64,000 nt of DNA from Flemingiibacterium sp045649205 (GTDB lineage Bacteria > Bacillota > Clostridia > Oscillospirales > CAG-272): positions 1 to 64,000 of the forward strand of contig JAZRPJ010000187.1 of the NCBI GenBank assembly GCA_045649205.1, in the 5' to 3' direction. Position 1 is the first letter of the stretch, and each line of letters starts with the position of its first letter. Made by a program: the position numbers and the translations under genes. This document shows, piece after piece, positions 49,864 to 58,514 of this stretch. The notes beneath the pieces are model-generated. The model saw nothing but the letters and a program-made list of their open reading frames with translations. It was not told where the DNA came from and did no database searches.

Positions 49864-50364
49864 TTACAGTTCGTTAACGTCCTTGCCGCGGAGACGAGCA
49901 ACTTCTTCAGCGCTCTTCAAGGAAGCAAGACCTTCGATTGTTGCCTTAACCACGTTTGTGGGGTTATTGCTGCGGAGGCACTTTGTTCTTACGTTCTGGA
50001 TACCTGCAAGTTCGAGTACGGCTCTTACACCGCCACCTGCGATAACACCAGTACCTTCTGCTGCGGGCTTAATGAGAACGCGACCTGCACCAAACTCACC
50101 AATAACTTCGTGAGGGATAGTAGTATTGAGGAGCGGAACTGAAATCAAGTTCTTCTTTGCTGCTTCGATACCCTTTCTAATAGCGTCCGGAATTTCTGCA
50201 GCCTTACCGATACCGCAACCTACGTGACCGTTACCGTCACCTACAACCATAAGTGCGGTAAATCTCATAATACGTCCGCCCTTAACAGTCTTGGAAACGC
50301 GTCTGATTGCAACAGACTGTTCCATAAGATCGAGGGTAGACGGATCAAAATTCTGTTTTGCCAT
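49864..50364 (-). CDS. rpsE: 30S ribosomal protein S5
   Basis: A 166-residue protein: an N-terminal double-stranded RNA-binding-like domain with RRVSKTVKGGRIMRFTALMVVGDGNGHVG and a C-terminal ribosomal fold (TGVIAGGGVRAVLELAGI). Influences decoding accuracy and mRNA unwinding. The normal N terminus MAKQNFDPS starts at ATG 50364. Unlike its neighbours it has no AGGAGG upstream; the preceding bases are GTGTGGCAAACAAAA. Confidence 0.95.
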   Translation of the reverse strand: MAKQNFDPSTLDLMEQSVAIRRVSKTVKGGRIMRFTALMVVGDGNGHVGCGIGKAAEIPDAIRKGIEAAKKNLISVPLLNTTIPHEVIGEFGAGRVLIKPAAEGTGVIAGGGVRAVLELAGIQNVRTKCLRSNNPTNVVKATIEGLASLKSAEEVARLRGKDVNEL

Positions 50365-50486
50365 TTTTGTTTGCCACACGGGTTTTACACGGCTCTTTGT
50401 CCGATACCCGTTTCCTCTCTTTAAATAATTTGATGAATTTCTTCACTCAAACCGTGTATAAACTGGTCTTTTCGGCTTAAGTTCAA
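50365..50486 (-). other. Long spacer between rplR and rpsE
   Basis: 122 bases where such spacers are usually 15-25. It contains ACACGG/CCGTGT and ACGGG/CCCGT inverted pairs that could fold the region just before rpsE, plus GAGAGGAAAC without a start codon at the right distance. No ORF. Confidence 0.5.
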
Positions 50487-50846
50487 TTAGAACTTAAGAC
50501 CGCCTTCTCTTGCACCTTCTGCAAGCTCCAATACACGACCGTGGTAAACGTATCCGCCTCTGTCAAATACAACTTCGGTGATACCCTTTGCAGCGGCACG
50601 CTCAGCGATAAGCTGACCTACCTTCTTAGCTGCTTCTTTGTTTCCGCCGTTGCCCTCGAAAGCCTTTTCAAGGGAGGAAGCGGAAGCCAGTGTTACGCCT
50701 GCAACGTCATCAATGACCTGAGCCTGGATGTTGTTGAGGGAACGATATACGCAAAGACGCGGACGAGCTGCAGTGCCGGAAATCTTGGCTCTGACTCTCT
50801 TATGTCTTTTAAGACGCTGGATATTACTATCCTTTCTCGATACCAT
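50487..50846 (-). CDS. rplR: 50S ribosomal protein L18
   Basis: A 119-residue 5S rRNA-binding protein: RLKRHKRVRAKISGTAARPRL, then VYRSLNNIQAQVIDDVAGVTLASAS and GITEVVFDRGGYVYHGRVLELAEGAREGGL. Works with L5 on the central protuberance. AAAGGAG precedes the ATG. Confidence 0.98.
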   Translation of the reverse strand: MVSRKDSNIQRLKRHKRVRAKISGTAARPRLCVYRSLNNIQAQVIDDVAGVTLASASSLEKAFEGNGGNKEAAKKVGQLIAERAAAKGITEVVFDRGGYVYHGRVLELAEGAREGGLKF

Positions 50847-50864
50847 ACTAGTCCACTCCTTTCA

Positions 50865-51404
50865 TTATTTACCGGTTTTTCCGGCCTTGCGGCGAATGTG
50901 CTCGCCTTCATACTTGATACCCTTGCCGAGGTAAGGCTCAGGAGGTCTCTTTTCGCGGATCTGTGCGGCGATCTGGCCTACAGTCTGCTTGTTGATACCG
51001 CTGATGATGATCTCGGTCTGAGAAGGAACGTCGAACTTGATGTCGTCGAACTCTTCAAAGGTAACATTGTGTGAGTAACCGAGGTTGAGAAGAAGAGTCG
51101 TGCCCTGCTTCTGTGCTCTGTAACCTACACCGTTGATTTCGAGCTTTTTCTTGTAGCCCGCGGTAACGCCTACAACCATGTTGTTGAGAAGGGTACGGGT
51201 GAGTCCGTGAATTGCACGGTCTTCCTTCTCATCAGTAGGACGGGTAACTGTAAGCTCAGCGCCGTTTACTGCGATGGTCATTCTGGAATTGAAGGTCTGT
51301 GTGAGAGTGCCGAGAGGACCCTTAACAGTAACTACATTTCCATCAGCGATCTTAATTTCTACGCCAGCGGGAACGGCGATTGGTGTTCTTCCAATTCTAG
51401 ACAT
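50865..51404 (-). CDS. rplF: 50S ribosomal protein L6
   Basis: A 179-residue protein with two similar alpha/beta domains: SRIGRTPIAVPAGVEI at the N terminus and the RNA-binding C-terminal PEPYLGKGIKYEGEHIRRKAGKTGK. Lies near the factor-binding centre by the sarcin-ricin loop. Confidence 0.98.
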   Translation of the reverse strand: MSRIGRTPIAVPAGVEIKIADGNVVTVKGPLGTLTQTFNSRMTIAVNGAELTVTRPTDEKEDRAIHGLTRTLLNNMVVGVTAGYKKKLEINGVGYRAQKQGTTLLLNLGYSHNVTFEEFDDIKFDVPSQTEIIISGINKQTVGQIAAQIREKRPPEPYLGKGIKYEGEHIRRKAGKTGK

Positions 51405-51425
51405 TTTTAATCTCCTCCCGTCTGT

Positions 51426-51824
51426 TTACCATACAAAGGCAAGCACTTCACCACCGACATTGTTAGCACGAGCTGCCTTGTCGGTCATGATGCCCTTGGA
51501 TGTAGAAACGATTGCGATTCCGAGACCGTTCATTACGCGAGGCATATCCTCACAGCTCGCATAGATGCGAAGACCGGGCTTGGAAACTCTGCGAAGTCCC
51601 TTGATGATCTTGGATTTGTTCTGACCATACTTAAGGGTGATTCTGATAACGCCCTGCTTGCCGTCTTCGATTACCTGGTAGGACTTGATGTAGCCCTCGG
51701 TAAGAAGAATGTCAGCGATTGCCTTCTTCATGTTGGAAGCAGGTACATCAACTGTAGCATGCTTTGCGTCGTTTGCGTTGCGGATACGTGTGAGCATATC
51801 TGCAATTACGTCTGAAATTTGCAT
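51426..51824 (-). CDS. rpsH: 30S ribosomal protein S8
   Basis: A 132-residue protein: MQISDVIADMLTRIRNANDAKHATVDVPAS and C-terminal GLGIAIVSTSKGIMTDKAARANNVGGEVLAFVW. Binds helix 21 of 16S rRNA; in E. coli S8 autoregulates the spc operon. A 213-base spacer separates it from rpsN. Confidence 0.98.
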   Translation of the reverse strand: MQISDVIADMLTRIRNANDAKHATVDVPASNMKKAIADILLTEGYIKSYQVIEDGKQGVIRITLKYGQNKSKIIKGLRRVSKPGLRIYASCEDMPRVMNGLGIAIVSTSKGIMTDKAARANNVGGEVLAFVW

Positions 51825-52037
51825 TTTTTTATCCTCCTTTATGCAAGTACGCTAATCCCTTGCTGCCGGATGATACCGGCTCGCAAATCGGTGGTTAAGC
51901 TTGACCGGGTTAATGTCTTGCTTCCTTCCGATAAGATTGGAGCGATTTTATATTGATAGAATTTTTATCAATACCGTTTTTAGTCAGCATTTAAGGGAGC
52001 TGAACCCCTTTTGTTACGGAACAGTGTCCGTTAAAGC
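51825..52037 (-). other. Long spacer between rpsN and rpsH
   Basis: 213 bases without an ORF inside the spc operon. Contains a perfect 8-base hairpin TATTGATA/TATCAATA (51951-51958, 51966-51973) and a CCGG(A/T)TGATACCGG-type stem near 51868-51880, ending in AAAGGAGGAT before rpsH. Candidate site for S8-type feedback control; not shown. Confidence 0.5.
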
Positions 52038-52223
52038 TTACCAGCTTGCCTTTCTTACACCCGGAATTTCGCCCTTGTAAGCGAGTTCACGGAAGCAGAT
52101 ACGGCAGATACCGTATTTACGGAGGTACGCATGGGGACGACCGCAAATCTTGCATCTGTTGTATTCGCGGGTGGAGAATTTCTGAGGCTTCTGCTGTTTA
52201 AGAATCATTGATTTCTTTGCCAT
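52038..52223 (-). CDS. rpsN: 30S ribosomal protein S14, zinc type
   Basis: A 61-residue S14 with two CxxC pairs (CKICGRPHAYLRKYGICRICF), the zinc-binding short form (rpsZ type). Located in the 16S head near the A site. It ends ELAYKGEIPGVRKASW as usual. Confidence 0.98.
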   Translation of the reverse strand: MAKKSMILKQQKPQKFSTREYNRCKICGRPHAYLRKYGICRICFRELAYKGEIPGVRKASW

Positions 52224-52237
52224 TTTTACTCTCCTTA

Positions 52238-52777
52238 TTATTTCGCGAAAGGTGCGCCCATCAGAGTGAGAAGCTCTCTTGCTTCTTCATCTGTGTTGGC
52301 AGTGGTAACGAATGCGATATCCATACCGCGGATCTTATCGATCTTGTCGTATTCGATTTCAGGGAATATGAGCTGTTCCTTGAGGCCGAGAGAATAGTTT
52401 CCTCTGCCGTCGAAGGCGTTGGGGTTGATACCCTTGAAGTCACGAACTCTGGGAAGTGCGAAGTTGAAGAGTCTATCCATAAACTCATACATTCTTTCGC
52501 CGCGGAGAGTTACCTTAACGCCAATCTTCATGCCCTGACGGAGCTTGAAGTTTGCAACCGACTTCTTTGCGAATGTCGGAACTGCTTTCTGGCCGGTAAT
52601 CATCGAGATCTCCTCGATTACAGTGTCAATAACCTTGGAGTTGTCCTTTGCATCGCCGGTACCTACGTTAACAACGATCTTGTCCAGCTTCGGGATCTGC
52701 ATAGGGCTCTTGTAGTTAAACTTGCTCATGAGAGCGGGAGCGACATCGCTCTTATAAAAATCTCTAAGTCTTGCCAT
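52238..52777 (-). CDS. rplE: 50S ribosomal protein L5
   Basis: A 179-residue 5S rRNA-binding protein: KLDKIVVNVGTGDAKDNSKV, TGQKAVPTFAKKSVANFKLRQG and RDFKGINPNAFDGRGNYSLGLKEQLIFPEI. ATG 52777 follows GGGAGGT; an in-frame GTG at 52783 is too close to that site. Confidence 0.98.
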   Translation of the reverse strand: MARLRDFYKSDVAPALMSKFNYKSPMQIPKLDKIVVNVGTGDAKDNSKVIDTVIEEISMITGQKAVPTFAKKSVANFKLRQGMKIGVKVTLRGERMYEFMDRLFNFALPRVRDFKGINPNAFDGRGNYSLGLKEQLIFPEIEYDKIDKIRGMDIAFVTTANTDEEARELLTLMGAPFAK

Positions 52778-52794
52778 GTTCACTTACCTCCCAC

Positions 52795-53112
52795 TCACAG
52801 TTTTGCGCCGCATTTTGCACAAACGCGGACTTTCTTGTCGCCGTCGATTACGTTCTTAACACGTACACCCTTGCCGCACTTGTCGCAGTAAAGCTGTACC
52901 TTGCTTGCGTACATAGCACCTTCAACCTTAACGATGCCGCCGGTCTCACCCTGACGGCGAGCCTTTGCATGCTTTGTTACGATGTTGATGCCTTCAACGA
53001 TTACCTTACCCTCTTTAGGGGAAACTTCAAGGACTTTACCCTTCTTGCCCTTATCGTCGCCGGAGATTACAATAACGGTATCGTCTTTCTTAACGTGAAC
53101 CTGTTTATTCAT
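52795..53112 (-). CDS. rplX: 50S ribosomal protein L24
   Basis: A 105-residue assembly-initiator protein with a KOW motif (VHVKKDDTVIVISGDDKGKKGKVLEV) and two C-terminal CxxC pairs (CDKCGKG and CAKCGAKL), giving a possible zinc knuckle. Between rplN and rplE. Confidence 0.97.
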   Translation of the reverse strand: MNKQVHVKKDDTVIVISGDDKGKKGKVLEVSPKEGKVIVEGINIVTKHAKARRQGETGGIVKVEGAMYASKVQLYCDKCGKGVRVKNVIDGDKKVRVCAKCGAKL

Positions 53113-53128
53113 TTCTCGATACCTCCTA

Positions 53129-53497
53129 TTATAATACTTCGGGAGCGAGGGAGAGGATCTTTAAGAAGTCGCCTTCACGAAGCTCTCTTGCTACCGGGCC
53201 AAAAATACGGGTTCCTCTGGGGGTTTTGTCTTCCTTAATAACTACAGCTGCGTTTTCATCAAACTTGATGTAAGAACCGTCGGCTCTCTTAAGACCCTTT
53301 ACGCTTCTAACAACGACAGCCTTGACAACGTCGCCCTTCTTGACAACGCCGCCGGGTGTTGCTTTCTTAACAGCGCAAACTACGATATCGCCGATATTAG
53401 CATATCTGCGAGCGGTGCCGCCGAGTACACGGATGCACATAAGCTCCTTTGCGCCTGTGTTGTCCGCAACCTTCATAAGTGTCTGTTGCTGTATCAC
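53129..53497 (-). CDS. rplN: 50S ribosomal protein L14
   Basis: A 122-residue protein: VIQQQTLMKVADNTGAKELMCIRVLGG and GTRIFGPVARELREGDFLKILSLAPEVL. The GTG at 53497 gives the usual N terminus and has AAGGAGG 7 bases ahead; an in-frame ATG at 53524 lies before that site. Contacts the 30S at bridge B8. Confidence 0.97.
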   Translation of the reverse strand: MIQQQTLMKVADNTGAKELMCIRVLGGTARRYANIGDIVVCAVKKATPGGVVKKGDVVKAVVVRSVKGLKRADGSYIKFDENAAVVIKEDKTPRGTRIFGPVARELREGDFLKILSLAPEVL

Positions 53498-53562
53498 AGT
53501 GCTTATCCTCCTTAGTTTCAGCACGCTACGACGTGCCTACTTAATTTTAAGCTTGTTTGTAA

Positions 53563-53829
53563 TTATTTAGCCTTTTCGATGATCTCAACAAGACGCCATC
53601 TCTTGGTCTTGGAGAGAGGTCTGGTTTCCATAACCATTACCTTGTCGCCAACTCCGCATTCATTCTTTTCATCGTGAACGTGAATCTTAACGGTACGCTT
53701 AATAACCTTGCCGTACATAGGATGCTTTACGTTGTCAAGGATAGCTACAACCGCGGTCTTGTCCATCTTATCGGAAACGACCATGCCGACACGGGTTTTT
53801 CTTAAGTTGCGCTCTGCTACTTCACTCAT
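53563..53829 (-). CDS. rpsQ: 30S ribosomal protein S17
   Basis: An 88-residue OB-fold protein: RKTRVGMVVSDKMDKTAVVAI, VKIHVHDEKNECGVGDKVMVMETRPLSKTKRW. Primary binder of the 16S 5' domain. Follows rpmC by 21 bases. Confidence 0.98.
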   Translation of the reverse strand: MSEVAERNLRKTRVGMVVSDKMDKTAVVAILDNVKHPMYGKVIKRTVKIHVHDEKNECGVGDKVMVMETRPLSKTKRWRLVEIIEKAK

Positions 53830-53850
53830 GACTATTCTCCTTCCTTGAAC

Positions 53851-54039
53851 TTACGCATTCTTTTCATTAAGAATGGTCATAACACGAGCAATGTCGCGCT
53901 TAACATCCGCAATTTTATGGGGATTGTCAAGCTGATTGATTGCGTGCTGGAAGCGGAGATTAAAAAGCTCGCTCTTAAGCTCCATGAGTTTTGCATTGAG
54001 TTCTTCAGTAGACATAGCTCTGATTTCAGTTGCTTTCAC
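53851..54039 (-). CDS. rpmC: 50S ribosomal protein L29
   Basis: A 62-residue two-helix protein starting at GTG: KATEIRAMSTEELNAKLMEL, then FNLRFQHAINQLDNPHKIADVKRDIARVMT. Sits at the tunnel exit near L23. GGGGGAGGAATAAGCC precedes the start. Confidence 0.97.
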   Translation of the reverse strand: MKATEIRAMSTEELNAKLMELKSELFNLRFQHAINQLDNPHKIADVKRDIARVMTILNEKNA

Positions 54040-54042
54040 GGC

Positions 54043-54471
54043 TTATTCCTCCCCCTCTACAGCAGTCTCTTTTTTCATGAACTTGGTCTTGATGGGGAGC
54101 TTGTGACCTGCAAGACGCATAGCTTCTCTTGCAACGTCTTCAGCAACGCCGTCCATCTCGAACATTACACGACCGGGCTTAACAACCGCTACCCAGTATT
54201 CGGGAGAACCCTTACCGGAACCCATTCGGGTTTCAGCAGGCTTTTCGGTTACAGGCTTATCCGGGAAAATTTTGATCCATACCTGACCGCCACGCTTGAT
54301 GTAACGGGTCATAGCGATACGGGCTGCCTCGATCTGATTACTGGTGATCCAAGCAGGCTCAAGAGCAACAAGACCATATGAGCCGTTGCTGATTGTGTTG
54401 CCGCGGTATGCCTTACCGGTAAGTCTGCCGCGATGAACACGTCTGTATTTAACTCTCTTTGGCATTAACAT
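54043..54471 (-). CDS. rplP: 50S ribosomal protein L16
   Basis: A 142-residue protein: MLMPKRVKYRRVHRGRLTGK, AYRGNTISNGSYGLVALEPAWITSNQIEAAR in the middle and GSPEYWVAVVKPGRVMFEMDG. Positions A-site tRNA. The MLMPKRVKYR N terminus is standard, so ATG 54471 is kept. Confidence 0.98.
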   Translation of the reverse strand: MLMPKRVKYRRVHRGRLTGKAYRGNTISNGSYGLVALEPAWITSNQIEAARIAMTRYIKRGGQVWIKIFPDKPVTEKPAETRMGSGKGSPEYWVAVVKPGRVMFEMDGVAEDVAREAMRLAGHKLPIKTKFMKKETAVEGEE

Positions 54472-54476
54472 GGTGA

Positions 54477-55253
54477 TTACTGCTCCTTTCTGTCGGAATT
54501 ACGGCGCTCGCCTCTGGGGGCGCGATCGCCTCTGGGAGCGCGGCGTTCACGGCGCTCGCCCTTTTCGTTCTTGTCAAAGCTCTTAGGAGCCTTGGGCTGT
54601 TCAACAGCTACGCGAGCCGCTGCGCCGTTAAGAACCTCACCTCTGTAAATCCATACCTTGATACCGATTTTACCATAGGTGGTGTTTGCTTCATAGAAAC
54701 CGTAGTCGATGTCGGCACGGAGAGTCTGAAGCGGAATAGTACCTTCATGATAGTGTTCGGTTCTCGCGATTTCTGCGCCGCCAAGACGACCGCTGCAGCA
54801 GATCTTGATACCCTTTGCACCAAGCTTGATGGTTCTGCCGATGCACTGCTTCATAGCGCGGCGGAAACCGATTCTGCGTTCAAGCTGGCTTGCGATATTC
54901 TCGGCAACGAGCTGTGCGGAGAGGTCGGGGGACTTCACCTCAACAACGTTGACGGATACCGGCTTCTTAACGATGGACTCGATTTCGAGTCTGAGCTTTT
55001 CAATCTCTGTACCGCCCTTACCGATGATCTGACCGGGCTTTGCACAGTGGATGAAAACTCTTACCTTCTGGTTGTCGCGTTCGATTTCGATCTTCGGAAC
55101 GCCGGCAGCCTGAAGCTTATTCTTGAGATATTTTCTCAGCTTATAGTCGGAAACAAGTGTATCGCCGAACTCTTCGTCACGGACATACCATCTTGAATCC
55201 CAGTTCTTAATAACACCTACACGGAGACCGTGGGGATTAACTTTCTGACCCAT
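54477..55253 (-). CDS. rpsC: 30S ribosomal protein S3
   Basis: A 258-residue protein with an N-terminal domain, a type II KH domain (CAKPGQIIGKGGTEIEKLRLEIE) at the mRNA entry site and a C-terminal domain (GAKGIKICCSGRLGGAEIARTE). The tail (about 225-258) is an Arg/Glu/Asp-rich low-complexity extension (RRERRAPRGDRAPRGERR), longer than in Bacillus. Confidence 0.97.
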   Translation of the reverse strand: MGQKVNPHGLRVGVIKNWDSRWYVRDEEFGDTLVSDYKLRKYLKNKLQAAGVPKIEIERDNQKVRVFIHCAKPGQIIGKGGTEIEKLRLEIESIVKKPVSVNVVEVKSPDLSAQLVAENIASQLERRIGFRRAMKQCIGRTIKLGAKGIKICCSGRLGGAEIARTEHYHEGTIPLQTLRADIDYGFYEANTTYGKIGIKVWIYRGEVLNGAAARVAVEQPKAPKSFDKNEKGERRERRAPRGDRAPRGERRNSDRKEQ

Positions 55254-55278
55254 TTTGGCATTTAACCTCCTTCTTGGA

Positions 55279-55623
55279 TTATTCTTTTTCCTTCACTGCG
55301 AGCGTAATGTGGCTCGTTCTCTTGAAGATTCTGAACGCTCTGCCCTGTGCTCTGGGCATGATGCGCTTAAGTGTAGGTCCGGGGCATACGAAGCATTCAG
55401 AAACGTAAAGCTTCGATGCGTCCATTCCGAAATTATGCTCAGCATTTGCTACCGCGCTCTTTAAGAGCTTGATAAGATATTCGGATGCGCTCTTGGGGGT
55501 ATTCTTGAGAATAGCCATAGCAGTTGCAGCATCCTTACCTCTGATAAGGTCAAGAACGATCTTAACCTTGCGAGGGGAAATTCTTACATACTTGAGGTAA
55601 GCTCTTGCATCTCTCTGTTCCAT
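55279..55623 (-). CDS. rplV: 50S ribosomal protein L22
   Basis: A 114-residue protein lining the exit tunnel: YVRISPRKVKIVLDLIRGK, KSAVANAEHNFGMDASKLYV and the beta-hairpin CFVCPGPTLKRIMPRAQGRAFRI where macrolide-resistance changes occur. AGGGAGG before the ATG. Confidence 0.98.
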   Translation of the reverse strand: MEQRDARAYLKYVRISPRKVKIVLDLIRGKDAATAMAILKNTPKSASEYLIKLLKSAVANAEHNFGMDASKLYVSECFVCPGPTLKRIMPRAQGRAFRIFKRTSHITLAVKEKE

Positions 55624-55697
55624 TATTAATTGCCTCCCTTCGCCATAGCGATAAAAAGTTTGACATTATCCGTTTTATTCGGATACTAATTCTTCAA

Positions 55698-55979
55698 TTA
55701 TTTGCCGTTGTTCGAGGTCTTGGAGCCCGCATGACCCTTAAAGGTTCTTGTAGGAGCAAACTCACCGAGTTTGTGACCTACCATGTCCTCGGTAACATAT
55801 ACCGGAACGTGCTTGCGTCCGTCGTGAACTGCGATGGTGTGACCAACGAATTCCGGGAAGATTGTAGAAGCGCGAGACCATGTTTTAAGGACCTTCTTTT
55901 CGCCCTTTTCGTTCATGGCTTCGATTCTGTCAAAAAGTTTCTTTTCGACGAAAGGACCCTTTTTAAGACTTCTGCTCAT
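55698..55979 (-). CDS. rpsS: 30S ribosomal protein S19
   Basis: A 93-residue head protein: MSRSLKKGPFVEKKLFDRIE, TWSRASTIFPEFVGHTIAVHDGRKHVPVYV and MVGHKLGEFAPTRTFKGHAG. Pairs with S13. A 74-base spacer separates it from rplV. Confidence 0.98.
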   Translation of the reverse strand: MSRSLKKGPFVEKKLFDRIEAMNEKGEKKVLKTWSRASTIFPEFVGHTIAVHDGRKHVPVYVTEDMVGHKLGEFAPTRTFKGHAGSKTSNNGK

Positions 55980-55998
55980 TTAGTGGTGCCTCCTTCTC

Positions 55999-56829
55999 TT
56001 ACTTACCGTTTCTGGATTTTACGATGAACTTGTTGGTGCGTGCCTTCTTATTTCTGGTCTTGTAACCGTTGGTGGGTTTACCCCAAGGAGTTACAGGAGT
56101 AGGACGACCGATAGGTGCGCGGCCTTCACCACCACCGTGAGGGTGATCGCAGGGGTTCATTACAGAACCGCGTACGTGAGGACGAATACCTTTGTGGCGA
56201 GTCTTACCTGCTTTACCGAGCTTAACATTCTCGTGTTCGAGGTTGCCGACCTGACCGATGGTAGCCTTGCACTCGAGGCGAACGATTCTTACTTCGCCGG
56301 AAGGAAGTCTTACCTGAGCCATGCCGTTTTCCTTAGCCATGAGCTGTGCAGCAGCGCCCGCAGAACGAACGAGCTGAGCGCCCTTACCGGGATAAAGCTC
56401 AATGTTATGGATAACAGTACCTACAGGAATGTTTGCGATAGGCAGTGTGTTGCCGACCTTAATATCGGAATTTGCACCGGAGTAGATTACGTCGCCGTCG
56501 GTAAGACCGGAGGGGGCGAGAACGTAGCTTCTTGTGCCGTCTTCATACTCAACAAGAGCGATATAAGCAGTTCTGTTAGGGTCGTACTCAACGCCGATAA
56601 CCTTAGCTGCTACGTCAAGAGTGTTTCTCTTGAAGTCGATAATTCTGTACTTCTGCTTGTTTCCGCCGCCTCTGTGACGAACAGTGATCTTACCGTAGCT
56701 GTTACGGCCGGCGGTTTTCTTAAGAGTAACAGTAAGCTTCTTCTCAGGGCTGAACTTTGTGATTTCAGCGAAGGAAGGATCGCTCATGTGGCGTCTGCCC
56801 GGAGTAGTGGGTTTGAATTTAGTAGACAT
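55999..56829 (-). CDS. rplB: 50S ribosomal protein L2
   Basis: A 276-residue primary 23S binder near the peptidyl transferase centre. KPTTPGRRHMSDPSFAEIT at the N terminus and MNPCDHPHGGGEGRAPIGR with the conserved His important for peptidyl transfer; basic C-terminal tail KARTNKFIVKSRNGK. Confidence 0.98.
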   Translation of the reverse strand: MSTKFKPTTPGRRHMSDPSFAEITKFSPEKKLTVTLKKTAGRNSYGKITVRHRGGGNKQKYRIIDFKRNTLDVAAKVIGVEYDPNRTAYIALVEYEDGTRSYVLAPSGLTDGDVIYSGANSDIKVGNTLPIANIPVGTVIHNIELYPGKGAQLVRSAGAAAQLMAKENGMAQVRLPSGEVRIVRLECKATIGQVGNLEHENVKLGKAGKTRHKGIRPHVRGSVMNPCDHPHGGGEGRAPIGRPTPVTPWGKPTNGYKTRNKKARTNKFIVKSRNGK

Positions 56830-56848
56830 TATTTCACTCCTCCTTCAA

Positions 56849-57142
56849 TTACATCATGCCGTCGAAGAACTCAATGGTCTTGGAGTCGGGCTTAAGTGTA
56901 ACGATTGCCTTCTTCCAGTCAGAGGTGTAACCCTGATGGTAACCGAGTCTCTTCGGCTTCTTCTTCATGTTGATTGTGTTAACGTCTGCGACTTTAACCT
57001 TGAAAAGCTCTTCAACCGCTGCTGCGATCTCTGCCTTTGTGGCGTCGCTCATTACCTTGAAGGTATACTTCTTATTCTGAGCCGCGCTCATGCTGGCTTC
57101 GGAAATAATCGGCTTAACAATTATATCGTGAACCGTCTTCAT
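56849..57142 (-). CDS. rplW: 50S ribosomal protein L23
   Basis: A 97-residue exit-site protein that docks trigger factor and SRP: VKPIISEASMSAAQNKKYTFKV, EELFKVKVADVNTINMKKKPKRLG. ATG overlaps the rplD stop by one base (TAATG). Confidence 0.97.
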   Translation of the reverse strand: MKTVHDIIVKPIISEASMSAAQNKKYTFKVMSDATKAEIAAAVEELFKVKVADVNTINMKKKPKRLGYHQGYTSDWKKAIVTLKPDSKTIEFFDGMM

Positions 57143-57765
57143 TATGCATATACCTCCTGGATTTTTTCTGCCGCGTCCTTCGCTACGATGAACTTATCGC
57201 AGTTGAGGATATCATAAACATTAAGAGTGTTTACGAGAGCGGTCTTAACGCCGGGGATGTTTGCCATGCTCTTTACGGTGATGGCATCGTTCTCGGCGAG
57301 AACAACCAGCGCCTTTCTCTCAGAGCCGAGAGCCTTGAGCATGTTGACCATGGTCTTGGTCTTGTACTCTGCTGTTGCAATGTTGTCAACAACGATCATG
57401 CTGCCTTCTGCAACTTTAGAGGAAAATGCGCTCTGGAGAGCGATTCTCTTAACCTTCTTGTTGATCTCAAAGTGATAGCTTCTGGGCTTGGGGCCGAGAG
57501 CGATACCACCGTGAGTCCACTGAGGAGAACGGGTTGAACCCTGTCTTGCATGGCCTGTACCCTTCTGCTTCCAGGGCTTCTTGCCGCCGCCGGAGACTTC
57601 GGAACGAGTCTTGGTAGACTGAGTACCCTGTCTTTGATTTGCGAGGTATGATTTAACAGCTAAATGGAGAACCGCACTGTTTACCTCTGCGCCGAATACA
57701 GCATCGGAGAGAGTGATTTCGCCCACTTCCTTGCCGGCCATATTCAAAACTTTCATGTTAGGCAT
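57142..57765 (-). CDS. rplD: 50S ribosomal protein L4
   Basis: A 207-residue protein whose loop (TKTRSEVSGGGKKPWKQKGTG split, then ARQGSTRSPQWTHGG) reaches the tunnel constriction. In E. coli L4 autoregulates the S10 operon through the leader; whether it does so here is unknown. Stop overlaps the rplW start. Confidence 0.98.
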   Translation of the reverse strand: MPNMKVLNMAGKEVGEITLSDAVFGAEVNSAVLHLAVKSYLANQRQGTQSTKTRSEVSGGGKKPWKQKGTGHARQGSTRSPQWTHGGIALGPKPRSYHFEINKKVKRIALQSAFSSKVAEGSMIVVDNIATAEYKTKTMVNMLKALGSERKALVVLAENDAITVKSMANIPGVKTALVNTLNVYDILNCDKFIVAKDAAEKIQEVYA

Positions 57766-57783
57766 AGTGATTTCCTCCTTCCG

Positions 57784-58413
57784 TTATGCTTTTACAGAAT
57801 CACGGATGAACACGATGTTACCGCGAGAACCGGGAACTGCGCCCTTAACTGCGATAATGTTCTTCTCCGCGTCGATCTTTACTACTTCGAGGTTGAGAAC
57901 GGTGGACTTAACGTTACCGTACTGACCTGCCATGTGCTTGTTCTTGAAGATTCTTGCAGGGTCGATAACGCCCATAGAACCGATGTGACGGTGAACAGGA
58001 CCGTTACCGTGAGTCATACGCATTCTGTGCTGACCCCATCTCTTGATCACGCCGGAATATCCGTGACCCTTGGATGTACCTGTAATGTCGACCTTCTCGC
58101 CTGCGGCGAAGGTATCGGCGGTAATCGTGTCACCAACATTCATGGACGCTGCATCATCAAGACGGAATTCTTTCAAATGCTTCTTGTTTTCAACACCTGC
58201 TTTTTTGAAGTGTCCCATCTCAGCCTTGGTGAGATGCTTTTCCTTGACTCCACCGAATCCGAGCTGAACAGCGTCGTAACCGTCAGTTTCTGCGGTCTTC
58301 TTCTGAACGACTGTGCAGGGGCCGGCTTCAATTACTGTAACCGGAATTACGTTTCCGATTTCGTCGAAGATCTGAGTCATACCGATCTTCTTGCCTATGA
58401 TGGCTTTCTTCAT
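57784..58413 (-). CDS. rplC: 50S ribosomal protein L3
   Basis: A 209-residue protein: AIIGKKIGMTQIFDEIGNVIPVTVIEAG, and the central loop RWGQHRMRMTHGNGPVHRHIGSMG that approaches the peptidyl transferase centre. TAGGAGG precedes the ATG; a 101-base spacer separates it from rpsJ. Confidence 0.98.
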   Translation of the reverse strand: MKKAIIGKKIGMTQIFDEIGNVIPVTVIEAGPCTVVQKKTAETDGYDAVQLGFGGVKEKHLTKAEMGHFKKAGVENKKHLKEFRLDDAASMNVGDTITADTFAAGEKVDITGTSKGHGYSGVIKRWGQHRMRMTHGNGPVHRHIGSMGVIDPARIFKNKHMAGQYGNVKSTVLNLEVVKIDAEKNIIAVKGAVPGSRGNIVFIRDSVKA

Positions 58414-58514
58414 TTTGTTTTCCTCCTAAGATTATTGGTTGACGTTTTGGATTTTCGCTTTCGCGATTACGCCAACATGACCTTTGGTTTGCTCTTTCGA
58501 GCTGACGGGTGGGA

